Part shown: positions 17,501-25,226 of the stretch, one piece after another
Position numbering within the stretch: position 1 is the first letter of the stretch
Layout of the letters: each line of letters opens with the position of its first letter
From: an uncultured Verrucomicrobia subdivision 3 bacterium
Lineage (GTDB): Bacteria; Verrucomicrobiota; Verrucomicrobiia; Limisphaerales; UBA8199
Length of the DNA stretch: 32,733 nt
Assembly: GCA_903913865.1 (NCBI GenBank)
Contig: CAIWMU010000036.1
Span: 1-32,733 of the forward strand
Direction: 5' to 3'
Translations under genes and position numbers: made by a program
Notes under the pieces: generated by a model
What the model saw: only the letters and a program-made list of their open reading frames with translations
Databases searched by the model: none
Told to the model about the DNA's origin: nothing

Positions 17501-18173
17501 GGATACCGAGGCAAGCACATCCGCATCCCCCGAACAATACACCTGGCTGGTCAATGAACTGGGCCGTCCGGAAACCCGGAACGCGGCGTTCCGCGTGGTA
17601 TGCTTCCACAAACCTCCCTTCGCGAACCTGTGGAATGGCGGCGGCTACACGGGTGAGGGCTGGGTGAGAAACGATTGGGTTCCCCTGTTCAGCCAATACC
17701 ACGTCGATGTGGTCATCAACGGCCACGCCCACAATTACAACCGGGGGGTGACCAACGGGGTCACCTACGTCGTCACAGGCGGCGGCGGGGGCGAGGTGGA
17801 CACCGAACGGGTCGCGTTCTGGCCGCTCTTCACCGTTGAATATTCCAGTCACCACTACGATCTGATGCACATTGATGCCAACCAGCTCATCTGGGGAACC
17901 TATGACACGACAGGCCAGCAACTCGATGCGTTTACCCTGACGAGCCGGGTGCCTCAATTGAAACTCCAGAGGAGGGATTTCCGGACGGCCACACTGGTCC
18001 TCCAGGGCAAACCCGGGGAGACCTACGTTTTGGAGCGGGGCTCCACGCCCACAGACTGGGCCGCCTACAGCACCAACACCATCCCCACCCCGAACTCCAG
18101 CCCGGCAGCGATCACAAACATGATTCCACTCGGGGAGACGCAATACTATTTCCGTGCACGTGTGCAGCCATGA
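14574..18173 (+). CDS. Exported LamG-containing purple-acid-phosphatase-like metallophosphoesterase
   Basis: This protein of up to 1199 residues is exported: a signal starts at MKAIHPCWVLMASGLSAMAA (ATG at 14643). The GTG at 14574 adds 23 residues and is less convincing, but is kept as the outer limit. Two LamG-type domains follow (about 14706-15400 and 15428-16065), both with GRWALDTTALLF-like text. Then come an Ig-like V-x-x-P-N-G-R-E-V-L domain, a NGGFESGLANWQV carbohydrate-binding-like domain and a fibronectin-type domain, as in purple acid phosphatases. The metallophosphoesterase core (about 17185-17930) shows WWGDSQVG, AGDVASSG, RGNHDGE, CFHKPP and INGHAHNYNRG, giving all five metal-binding blocks. 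A C-terminal domain ends in YYFRARV. It should hydrolyse phosphoesters at the cell surface, perhaps while bound to a polysaccharide; the binding role is inferred. Confidence 0.85.
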   Translation: MKHKKPTRKSYLANHLPTLYFAFMKAIHPCWVLMASGLSAMAAITGQWDFENGDLAATIGTPLQYRGTTASQTQFGTTTAFGIASINGQAGRVMRFPATTAGQGYIVPHGALPNGSGTKVNQYTVVLDILYPSSSTGYRSIWQTDTNNASDGEIFVNGANGIGINGYYNGNLSPDVWHRVAFTIDTTRRELGKYIDGTSVLSSAIGSAPLGTNRMQYLDATPSAVDGRWALNTTALLFADENNETGVGYVSSIQIHDRALAPEEIALLGLPNAAGIQKWSGAGIAQWDFNGNLASSSGGASLAPGAAAPASTPAIEFTNMLIKGQTAQVAGFTRGTFLRLTHGFLANGGGTAINQYTLLMDVMFPSRPGGWAALLQTAPGNNNDGDWFINPSNGLGISGVYTGNVPDGTWNRIALVVDCAAGTYTSYLNGSQVQQISGLSLDGRWALDTTALLFGDEDQENAAGFVNSVQMRDRALTPAELALFGGPEAAGIPLPLQPTGLRVASPNGREVLSAGTTQTITWSAVDPGGLVKIDLLLGDLLYRALGQTLMRQSNFAWAIEPRLGDTNNYRIRLTSLDFPSLQDASDAAFAVTNSGMPPNLLFGQPLQTNGGFESGLANWQVVSGHPVTMTAAAGKGSPASGSLFLHGGLKPGGDMILRQDVDLLAAGFTAADLDGGAVLDASASIRNAYATGTFDSQTSLRVAFLDSSREEIAASRSMVAGTDVWLRRGTTGLLPTGTRALRLEIIGNHRRDADNNSMADDVVARIQRATTLTAPTITKLPLLQDYRQDAMTLQWETDGNLATPTVEWGPSNITQHTLMRIETTMIDSTHFVHRATLTGLAPQTHYTYRVCNGATRSPTYAFRTAPYRNTPFSVAWWGDSQVGPTTLHQMIPDMLTRGVDWTGAAGDVASSGASLYDWHNYWFGALEFQSIGQTHPALFARGNHDGEHPYSYAYGALPGNSSWYAFDYGNSRFIFLDTEASTSASPEQYTWLVNELGRPETRNAAFRVVCFHKPPFANLWNGGGYTGEGWVRNDWVPLFSQYHVDVVINGHAHNYNRGVTNGVTYVVTGGGGGEVDTERVAFWPLFTVEYSSHHYDLMHIDANQLIWGTYDTTGQQLDAFTLTSRVPQLKLQRRDFRTATLVLQGKPGETYVLERGSTPTDWAAYSTNTIPTPNSSPAAITNMIPLGETQYYFRARVQP

Positions 18174-18213
18174 ATGGGCAATGTCTGATGGGGGAAAAAC
18201 CAAAGGAAAGAAG

Positions 18214-18303
18214 TGGCGGAGAGAGGGGGATTCGAACCCCCGGTGGGTTTAATCCCACTCACGCTTTCCAGGCGTGCGCGTTAAACCACTCTGCCATCTC
18301 TCC
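18214..18303 (-). tRNA. tRNA-Ser (anticodon GGA)
   Basis: Read on the minus strand, the 5' arm GGAGAGA pairs with TCTCTCC at the 3' end. The D arm is GCAGAGTGGTTTAACGC, the anticodon arm is ACGCC-TGGAAA-GCGTG with anticodon GGA, and a long variable arm (GTGGG/CCCAC) marks a class II tRNA. The T arm is GGGGGTTCGAATCCCCC. The discriminator is G and CCA is encoded (18214-18216). It decodes UCC and UCU serine codons. Confidence 0.96.
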
Positions 18304-18320
18304 AGCCAACAGCCCCCACT

Positions 18321-19793
18321 TTGGACGAACCACCCAAGCTAATCAATAATTTTCCTCGATCCACTCAACCCAACCGCATCGAACCCGGCAGGCTTGAACG
18401 GGCAGGCCCGGAACGATACCATTCGCCACCAGCAAACTTGAAAACCAGACGAACCCGAACAAAACTGCGTGGCGAGAACCTGAGCGCATGCGAACTGCCG
18501 CTCGGCTTCAACACCCCACCCCCCGAACCCGATCCCCTGCCGGAGCCCATCAAACCGATGGACTGGGCCGACTTTGTGGAGGATGTGCGGAGTTTCAAGG
18601 AATTTGGTGCCCCAAGCCGTGAGAGTGTCACCTCCTACATCGCGCCCGATGGCGAGGACGCGGGAGCACCCACCTACACCAACGAGTTTTGGACCGCCCG
18701 GCAGCGCCAGGCATCCTCGCTGCACGAAATCTCCTACCGTGCCTGCTTCAAGCCCCAGTTACCCCGCTTTTTCATCGAAAGGCTCACACGCCCGGGGGAT
18801 GTGGTTTATGACCCCTTCATGGGACGTGGCACAACCCTCGTGGAATCGGCCCTCCTCGGGCGAATCCCATACGGGAACGATGTGAACCCGCTCAGCCTCG
18901 TGCTGGTTAAGCCCCGTCTTCATCCCCCCGGCCTTGATGCCATTCAACAGCGGTTGGATCAAATCCCTTTGGATGACCCGGCCGACACCCCGGAGGATCT
19001 GCTGGCTTTTTACCATCCCAAAACCCTCGCAGGGCTCGGTTCCTTGAAAAAATATTTTCTGACCCGCGTGCAGGATGGTACTCTGGATGAAACGGACGAC
19101 TGGCTTCGGATGGTCTCGCTAAACCGCCTCACGGGACACTCCCCCGGTTTTTTCTCCGTTTACACCCTGCCACCAAATCAGGCCGTTTCGGTCAAATCGC
19201 AACTCCGCATCAACGAGCGCCGCAACCAGGCCCCACCTGAGCGCGACATCCGCTCCATCCTCCTAAAGAAGAGCCGCCAACTGCTCGGGGATGTTTCCCC
19301 AAAAGCCCGGACCACCCTCACATCAACGAACCATGCTGCCAGGCTCTTCAACCGCCCAGCCGATGACACGACAGGAATCCCCTCCAATTCAATCTCGCTG
19401 GTGGTCACATCCCCACCCTTTCTGAAGGTGGTCCAGTATCAGCAGGACAACTGGCTCCGTTGCTGGTTTCTGAACATTGATCCCGCATCTGTCCGGCTGA
19501 CCATGGACTCCAACCTGCCCGCATGGGAGGCCTCCATGAACCGGGTGTTCCGGGAACTCGCACGCGTGCTGAGGCCGAATGGGTATGTCGCTTTTGAAGT
19601 GGGTGAGGTGGACAGGGGAATGATCCAGCTGGAAAAAACGGTTCTCAGCTGCGGCACCAGAGCCGGGCTTACCCCCCTCCTCGTCCTCATCAACGACCAG
19701 GAATTCACCAAGACCGCGAATTGCTGGGGTGTGGACAACATGAAATCCGGGACCAACACAAACCGCATTGTTGTATTCCACAAGGCTCCCTGA
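18321..19793 (+). CDS. Orphan DNA methyltransferase, N4/N6 (amino) type
   Basis: The protein has the SAM-binding motif DPFMGRGTTLVE (about residue 164, FxGxG type) followed by GNDVNPLS, and the catalytic motif TSPPF (about 363). This order, motif I before motif IV, fits a beta- or gamma-like class; SPPF in place of SPPY is a conservative change of the catalytic aromatic. Text such as SVTSYIAPDGEDAGAPTYTNEFW and SSLHEISYRACFKPQLPRFF matches homologous DNA methylases I know from bacteria. The start is uncertain: TTG at 18321 gives 490 residues, but the first 50 or so residues look noncoding, and the first ATG (MDWADF) is at 18558. No endonuclease neighbours it, so it may be a solitary epigenetic methylase. 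It begins 18 bases from the tRNA-Ser gene and is divergent from it. Confidence 0.82.
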   Translation: MDEPPKLINNFPRSTQPNRIEPGRLERAGPERYHSPPANLKTRRTRTKLRGENLSACELPLGFNTPPPEPDPLPEPIKPMDWADFVEDVRSFKEFGAPSRESVTSYIAPDGEDAGAPTYTNEFWTARQRQASSLHEISYRACFKPQLPRFFIERLTRPGDVVYDPFMGRGTTLVESALLGRIPYGNDVNPLSLVLVKPRLHPPGLDAIQQRLDQIPLDDPADTPEDLLAFYHPKTLAGLGSLKKYFLTRVQDGTLDETDDWLRMVSLNRLTGHSPGFFSVYTLPPNQAVSVKSQLRINERRNQAPPERDIRSILLKKSRQLLGDVSPKARTTLTSTNHAARLFNRPADDTTGIPSNSISLVVTSPPFLKVVQYQQDNWLRCWFLNIDPASVRLTMDSNLPAWEASMNRVFRELARVLRPNGYVAFEVGEVDRGMIQLEKTVLSCGTRAGLTPLLVLINDQEFTKTANCWGVDNMKSGTNTNRIVVFHKAP

Positions 19794-19877
19794 TGTTCAG
19801 CCAGGGCCGGATGGGTGGGTGGGCTGGAAATCGAATCGAGTTGCGTCAAAAGCCCTTTGCCCGATCATGCTGTCGTG

Positions 19878-22800
19878 ATGTCGTCATGCCGTTTGTTTGC
19901 TTGGGTTCTGCTGCTCAGCGGAGCTGTCTCTTTTGGAGCATCGCCGCATTTGCGAGGGGATCTCGGCGCGCACGACCCCTCCACCATCATCAAGTGCAAG
20001 GACCGCTACTACCAAGTTGTCACAGGCTACAGCATCAAAACAAAATCCTCGGCCGACAAGGTCTTCTGGAAATCCGGCCCTCCCGTTTTTTCAAAACTCC
20101 CCTCATGGACGACCAACGCCGTCCCGGGATTTGACGGCACAGTCTGGGCGCCGGACATCATCTACTTCGCAAACGCCTATCGTGTCTATTATGCCATTTC
20201 CACCTGGGGCAGCCAGACCTCCGCAATCGGCATGGTCTCCACCCCCACGCTGGATCCAACCGACCCTGCCTATGCCTGGACCGACCACGGTCCTGTGATC
20301 CTGTCCAGCACCACAAGCCCCTATAACGTCATCGATCCCAGCCTCGTGCTGGACGCCTCGGGAAATCCATGGATGTGTTTCGGATCTTATTGGACCGGCA
20401 TCTACGTCGTGCAACTGGATCCCGTGACCGGCATGAGAATCTCGGCGGACAGCCCAACCACCCAACTCGCCTACAACAGTTCCATCGAAGCCTCATGCCT
20501 GTTTCATCGGGGCGGATATTATTATCTCTTTGTGAACTACGACTCCTGCTGTTCCGGTGTGAACAGTGGTTACAACATCCGCGTGGGCCGCAGTTCGACG
20601 ATCACAGGACCCTATTTTGACAGGGCTGGACGGGACCTGAGGAACGCGGGCAACACATTGTTTCTCGAGGGCACGGGCAAGTTCACCGGACCGGGTCACG
20701 CGGGTATTCTCTCGGAAGGAGGGCGTCAGTATTTGAGCTACCATTATTATGACGCCAACGCCTACGCCCCCTGGTATGGAGCCTACGGCCCCGCCCGGTT
20801 TGACCTCGTGCCGCTCGCATGGACTGCGGACAACTGGCCCGTTTATACGAACGATTGGTCGGCCCTCTACAACTTTGAATTCGATGCCACCGATGATCAC
20901 GGCCAATACAGCGGCATGCTCCGGGGCACAGCCCGCACGGTGCCGGATCCCACATACGGCCGGGTGCTCTCCCTTGAGGGCACCAACGCCTCGGTGGAAC
21001 TCCCTCCCGGAGTGGCCTACGCAAGGACCTTTAGCGCGGTCGTCAAATGGAGCGGTGGCGCTCCCTGGCAACGGATCTTCGATTTCGGAACGGACACTTC
21101 GCGCTATGTGATGCTCACCCCGGCCTCCGGCGACAGGCACCTGCGCTGCGACATCCGCACCGGAGCCACCTACTCGATCGATGCCCCCACCGCCGTTCCA
21201 ACCAACCGCTGGACGCATGTGGCTGTCACCTTCGATGACCAGCGCGGCATCCTCTACCTCAACGGTGCCCCGGTGGCCACCAACTCATCCCTGCCGGTCG
21301 CACCCCTGTTGGTCCGTGCGCAAACAAACCATCTCGGCCGCAGCAAATTCGCGGCGGATGCCAATTTCAACGGCCTCATCGCCGGGTTCCGGGCCCATGG
21401 CCGGGTGCTGAATGCCCAGTCCATCACCGCACCGGAGGCGCGCATCGAGCTTCCGGATTCAAAATCGACCTTCCTGCCGGGCACCCGGGTGATCCTTCGA
21501 GGCTCGGGCCGCGACTTCATGCTCACGCCCCTGGGCCCATCCTCCTGCCAGTGGCAGATCGACATCATCCGAAATGGGCGGACCAATGTCCTGAGTCCGC
21601 TCCTGATCGGCATGACGAATACATCGTTCCTGGTCCCCACCAACACCCCCGGTGATGCCACCCTCCAGGTGAGGTTGCTCGTCACCGATTCGATCGGGCG
21701 CAAAACCACTGCCGTGGCAATGGTTCCCTCTGCCAATCCAACTCCCGACTGGGATGCCCGGCACCCCCTCCAGTCCAATGCACTGGATGCCCGCGGTGGC
21801 ACAGCGGGACTGCTGCTGGGTGGTGCCTCCTTCACAAATGATCCCGACCGGGGCCAGGTGTTGCAACTGACCGGGAGTGGCCAATATGTCCAACTGCCGC
21901 AGGAGTCCTCAAGGTTCATGACCTTCTCCGCCTGGGTGAAATGGAGCGGAGGGGCGGACTCGCAGCCCGTCTTCGATTTCGGAACCGATGCAAACCGCCA
22001 TTCCGTCCTGACGCCCCGGGCGGCGGGAGGAAAACTGCGCTTCAACATGACCCTGCGCGGAGTTCCCGGGGACCAAATCATCGAAGCCCCCTGGGCCCTG
22101 CCCACGAATCTCTGGGTCCATCTCGCCGTGGTTCTGGACGGCAGCCGGGGCGTTCTCTACACGAACGGCACCCCGGTGGCGACCAACGCTGCGCTGAATC
22201 TCACTCCGGAAAACCTCGGGGCCACCAATTTCTTTCTCGGCAGAAGCCTGGGCCCGGATCCCTACTTCAGGGGATTCATCAGTGGTGTGCGCCTCACCTC
22301 CCGTGCGATCCCGGCGGCCCAAATCCTCGCACCGCTTGCCGAAATTTCATCCCCGGGCCCCGGCAGGGGCTGCGAACCGGGACAGACCATCTCCTTCTCC
22401 GGTTCCGCCCTGGATTACCGGGACAGGATGATCGCACCAACGGGAATGACATGGACAGTGCGGCATATCCTGAACGGGGTCACGAACACGGTGCTCGGCC
22501 CCGTTCAGGGGGTATCAAGCGGGTCCTACACGGTTCCCCTCTCGGGCACGATGTCCACAAACGGACTGTATCGCTTCACCCTCGAGGCTGTGGACGTGGA
22601 GGGTAGAAAATCCACAAATTGGGTGGATCTCCTCCCGCTCGCCTCAGTCTCATCCGCAGGAGTGGAGTGGCAGTCTTTTTATCCCTTCACCCTGGATGCC
22701 CGCGATGCTAGTAACCGGTTTGCTGGCACTCTGAACGGGGGGGCCTCGGTCCAGATCGAAGCGATTCGCTCCCGTGTATTAAACCTTTCGGGCACTGGCC

Positions 22801-24014
22801 AATATCTCAGCCTTCCCACCGGGAGCAGTTCGGCCCAGACGATCTCCAGCTGGGTGAAATGGCGCGGCGGCGCGGCCTGGCAACGGATTTTCGATTGGGG
22901 GGTGGATACGGAGCACTGGTTCTATTTCACACCGTTCAACGGAGGCGGAAACATGGAGTGCGGCATCACATCCGACTCGACGAGCTTCGCCCATTACATG
23001 CAACCGAACGCCCCTTTCCCCCTGAATGTCTGGACCCATGTGGCCGTTTCCCTCAACGGCCGCGAGGCTGTGGTTTACACAAACGGAGTCCCCGCCATCG
23101 TCAACAACGCGGTTTATGTGCTGCCTTCCGACCTTGGCGCCACACGTGTCTGGTTCGGTCGCAGCATGTTCCCCGCCGATGCCTACTTTAACGGACAGTT
23201 GGACTCGATCCAGATGAACAGTCTCGGACTGGATTACGAGACCCTCTTCGCACCCACGCCCGCCATCCTCCAACCCACTGCCGGATCCTCTTTTGCAGGC
23301 GGGGATGCCATCAGCTTCAGCGGATCAGCCAGTGATTTTGCCGGGAATGCCATTCCTGTGACGAATTGGAACTGGTCTGCGTCCCTGGTTCAGGACGGTC
23401 AGGTTTCAACGGTCGCCGGAGCCTGGAGCAACGCCGCCACGGGGACGTTGACCATTCCAGGGACCGGCCCGACTTCAACGAACGTGCAATACCGGCTGGC
23501 TCTCACCGCAAGCGCAACGAACGGGATCTCCTCCACCACATCTCTGGATATCAGCCCCAAAGTCCTTCCTGTAAGCTTTGAAACCGCACCTTCGGGACTG
23601 CAGATCACTCTCGATGGTTACCCGACCCAAACGCCGGTCACAGTGCCTATGGTTCAGGGGTGGTCCAGGGAGGTCTCCGCCCCCGCCTCCCAGCTGTTCG
23701 CTGGGAGCAATTATTTGTTCGTGGCCTGGTCGGATCTGGGGGATCCGACCCACCGGATCAGCCCCCTGCCCGAAAAAACAAACCATGTCGCCGGGTATGT
23801 CCGCCCCACATTGGCGTTGGGTTCAAGGGATGGACAACTCGCACTGCAATGGCCCGGATGGGCGGCCGGGATGCCCGTTTACCGTGCGGAAAGCCTCCCG
23901 AGCCCCCCGCAGGCGTGGATCCGCCTCACGAACACAGCCGGGTACTCAAACGGCCTTTCATCCCTCATCCTGCCCCGCGGGACCCCGGCAGGTTTCTACC
24001 GGCTCGGCATGTGA
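19878..24014 (+). CDS. Secreted GH43 endo-arabinanase with three LamG + Ig-like units
   Basis: The 1378-residue protein has a signal peptide (MSSCRLFAWVLLLSGAVSFG) and a GH43 five-bladed propeller, residues about 25-340. The catalytic residues are D33 in AHDPS (base), D153 in VIDPSLV and E204 in SIEASC (acid). This pattern and text such as GTVWAPDIIYF and YDSCCSG point to arabinan endo-1,5-alpha-L-arabinosidase. Three tandem units of about 300 residues follow, each a LamG domain (starts near 20863, 21763 and 22681; repeated words VKWSGGA and FDFGTD) and an Ig-like domain. A final domain ends in PAGFYRLGM. The ATG at 19878 starts the signal peptide; a GTG at 19815 opens the same frame upstream. 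LamG modules would hold the enzyme on the polysaccharide; this is an inference. The palindromic element at 24016 follows directly. Confidence 0.88.
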   Translation: MSSCRLFAWVLLLSGAVSFGASPHLRGDLGAHDPSTIIKCKDRYYQVVTGYSIKTKSSADKVFWKSGPPVFSKLPSWTTNAVPGFDGTVWAPDIIYFANAYRVYYAISTWGSQTSAIGMVSTPTLDPTDPAYAWTDHGPVILSSTTSPYNVIDPSLVLDASGNPWMCFGSYWTGIYVVQLDPVTGMRISADSPTTQLAYNSSIEASCLFHRGGYYYLFVNYDSCCSGVNSGYNIRVGRSSTITGPYFDRAGRDLRNAGNTLFLEGTGKFTGPGHAGILSEGGRQYLSYHYYDANAYAPWYGAYGPARFDLVPLAWTADNWPVYTNDWSALYNFEFDATDDHGQYSGMLRGTARTVPDPTYGRVLSLEGTNASVELPPGVAYARTFSAVVKWSGGAPWQRIFDFGTDTSRYVMLTPASGDRHLRCDIRTGATYSIDAPTAVPTNRWTHVAVTFDDQRGILYLNGAPVATNSSLPVAPLLVRAQTNHLGRSKFAADANFNGLIAGFRAHGRVLNAQSITAPEARIELPDSKSTFLPGTRVILRGSGRDFMLTPLGPSSCQWQIDIIRNGRTNVLSPLLIGMTNTSFLVPTNTPGDATLQVRLLVTDSIGRKTTAVAMVPSANPTPDWDARHPLQSNALDARGGTAGLLLGGASFTNDPDRGQVLQLTGSGQYVQLPQESSRFMTFSAWVKWSGGADSQPVFDFGTDANRHSVLTPRAAGGKLRFNMTLRGVPGDQIIEAPWALPTNLWVHLAVVLDGSRGVLYTNGTPVATNAALNLTPENLGATNFFLGRSLGPDPYFRGFISGVRLTSRAIPAAQILAPLAEISSPGPGRGCEPGQTISFSGSALDYRDRMIAPTGMTWTVRHILNGVTNTVLGPVQGVSSGSYTVPLSGTMSTNGLYRFTLEAVDVEGRKSTNWVDLLPLASVSSAGVEWQSFYPFTLDARDASNRFAGTLNGGASVQIEAIRSRVLNLSGTGQYLSLPTGSSSAQTISSWVKWRGGAAWQRIFDWGVDTEHWFYFTPFNGGGNMECGITSDSTSFAHYMQPNAPFPLNVWTHVAVSLNGREAVVYTNGVPAIVNNAVYVLPSDLGATRVWFGRSMFPADAYFNGQLDSIQMNSLGLDYETLFAPTPAILQPTAGSSFAGGDAISFSGSASDFAGNAIPVTNWNWSASLVQDGQVSTVAGAWSNAATGTLTIPGTGPTSTNVQYRLALTASATNGISSTTSLDISPKVLPVSFETAPSGLQITLDGYPTQTPVTVPMVQGWSREVSAPASQLFAGSNYLFVAWSDLGDPTHRISPLPEKTNHVAGYVRPTLALGSRDGQLALQWPGWAAGMPVYRAESLPSPPQAWIRLTNTAGYSNGLSSLILPRGTPAGFYRLGM

Positions 24015-24015
24015 C

Positions 24016-24293
24016 ACACCCCACCGGGGTCAAAACCCGCCCCCGCTCTCCCAGAACCCGGAGGGTTCCCAGATATTAGCCGGTGGTTGAGGAGCAACGC
24101 GACGACACCACCGGTATAGCCCCAAATTACAAAAGCATCCCGGAGGGGATGCCAGACCGCCATGCATACGCGCCCCATCCACCACACCCGAACGCTGGGA
24201 CCCACTGCCGGGGTCCTTGTCCCTTTCCGCGTTCGACCCGGGGTATCGCTCCGCTCAACCCCGGGCTAATTTCTTCCACCCCGCCGGGGTGGT
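24016..24293. repeat. Palindrome-rich intergenic repeat element (REP/MITE-like)
   Basis: This 278-base gap holds no convincing gene but contains a chain of inverted repeats: ACCCC/GGGGT (24018-24030), CCGGTGGT/ACCACCGG (24080-24087 with 24107-24114), GCATCCC/GGGATGC (24135-24141 with 24146-24152), CCCGGGG/CCCCGGG (24237-24243 with 24259-24265) and CCACCCC-GCC-GGGGTGG (24276-24292). The two ends carry the same ACCCCRCCGGGGT core. I recall closely similar intergenic text, with words such as CATCCCGGAGGGATGCC and AGCCGGTGGT, in many Planctomycetota and Verrucomicrobiota genomes. The element ends right at the isomerase stop codon and probably also serves as a terminator for both convergent genes. 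Confidence 0.75.
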
Positions 24294-25172
24294 TCAAACC
24301 TCGCAGAGTTTCTTCATCTTCTCCAGCGTGACAAGAGCATCCGCAGTGGGCGTGTATTCATGCGAGAGCACCCCTTTGTAATCCAGGGCGGCGATCGCCT
24401 TGCAAATCCCGGGGTAGTTCAACTCCTGCGTCTCATCAAACTCCCTCCTGCCCGGATTGCCGGCGGTGTGGAAATGGCCGATGTATTTGATATTCTCCCG
24501 AATGGTGCGGATGACATCCCCCTCCATGATCTGCATGTGGTAAATGTCGTAGAGCAGCTTCATCCGGGGTGAGTTCACCCGTTTGCACAATTCCACACCC
24601 CATTTCGTCCGGTCGCAGACATAACCCGGATGGTTGACCTTGCTGTTCAACAGTTCCATGCAGAGAGTCACCCCGAGATCCTCAGCCTGTGCTTTGATTT
24701 TGTTGAGGAATGTGGCGCAGTGCTCAAGGCTCTGCTCATCGGTGAACCCGGCACGATCCCCTGCCAAAACGATCACGTTCGGTGCACCTGCAGTAGCAGC
24801 CACCTTGAGCGCATCAACCATCTTTGGAAAAATGTCATCATGATTGGCCGGATCATTAATCCCCTTCTTGATCCCGCTGCCTCCGGGGACCATCGTGGGA
24901 ATGAGGCCATGTTTCTTGAGTGTGGGAAAGGTGTCCGCACCCACCAGGTCAATACCCACAAAGCCGAGCCGGGCCGCCTCGCGACACTGGCCATCCAGAT
25001 CCAGTTTCGTGCCGCTAAACACGCCCCGGCAGACTCCCTGCCGGATCCTTCCCTTGCCCGGGGACTCATCGACTCCCAAAGCCGAGGGCAACCCCAGCCC
25101 GCCCAGAACCCCAACCGCGCCCATGGCGGTCATAAAGCTGCGGCGGGAGAACAGTGTGGAATTATTTTTCAT
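24294..25172 (-). CDS. Tat-exported hydroxypyruvate-isomerase-like TIM barrel
   Basis: The 292-residue protein is a sugar-phosphate isomerase/epimerase-superfamily (AP endonuclease 2 type) TIM barrel, close to hydroxypyruvate isomerase. The N-terminus has a Tat signal: SRRSFMTAMGAVGVLGGLGL (residues about 9-28). Metal and catalytic residues are visible in order: E in CMELLNSK, D and H in LLYDIYHMQ, H in GHFHTAGNPGR and E in LSHEYTPT. GNPGR after the His is typical of the hydroxypyruvate isomerase branch. The ATG at 25172 has AGGA about eight bases upstream. It lies 54 bases downstream of a second, cytoplasmic TIM barrel and is probably in the same operon. The sugar it acts on is not known; export is inferred from the Tat motif. 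Confidence 0.85.
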   Translation of the reverse strand: MKNNSTLFSRRSFMTAMGAVGVLGGLGLPSALGVDESPGKGRIRQGVCRGVFSGTKLDLDGQCREAARLGFVGIDLVGADTFPTLKKHGLIPTMVPGGSGIKKGINDPANHDDIFPKMVDALKVAATAGAPNVIVLAGDRAGFTDEQSLEHCATFLNKIKAQAEDLGVTLCMELLNSKVNHPGYVCDRTKWGVELCKRVNSPRMKLLYDIYHMQIMEGDVIRTIRENIKYIGHFHTAGNPGRREFDETQELNYPGICKAIAALDYKGVLSHEYTPTADALVTLEKMKKLCEV

Positions 25173-25226
25173 ATGCGATCCTATGCGGAAAGACTTTATG
25201 GGTTTAACAGGAAAAATTGTGGTGCG

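Noticed and set aside
18174-18320. Phage or island attachment site at the tRNA-Ser gene
   Set aside because: No second copy of the tRNA 3' end and no integrase gene occur within the window.
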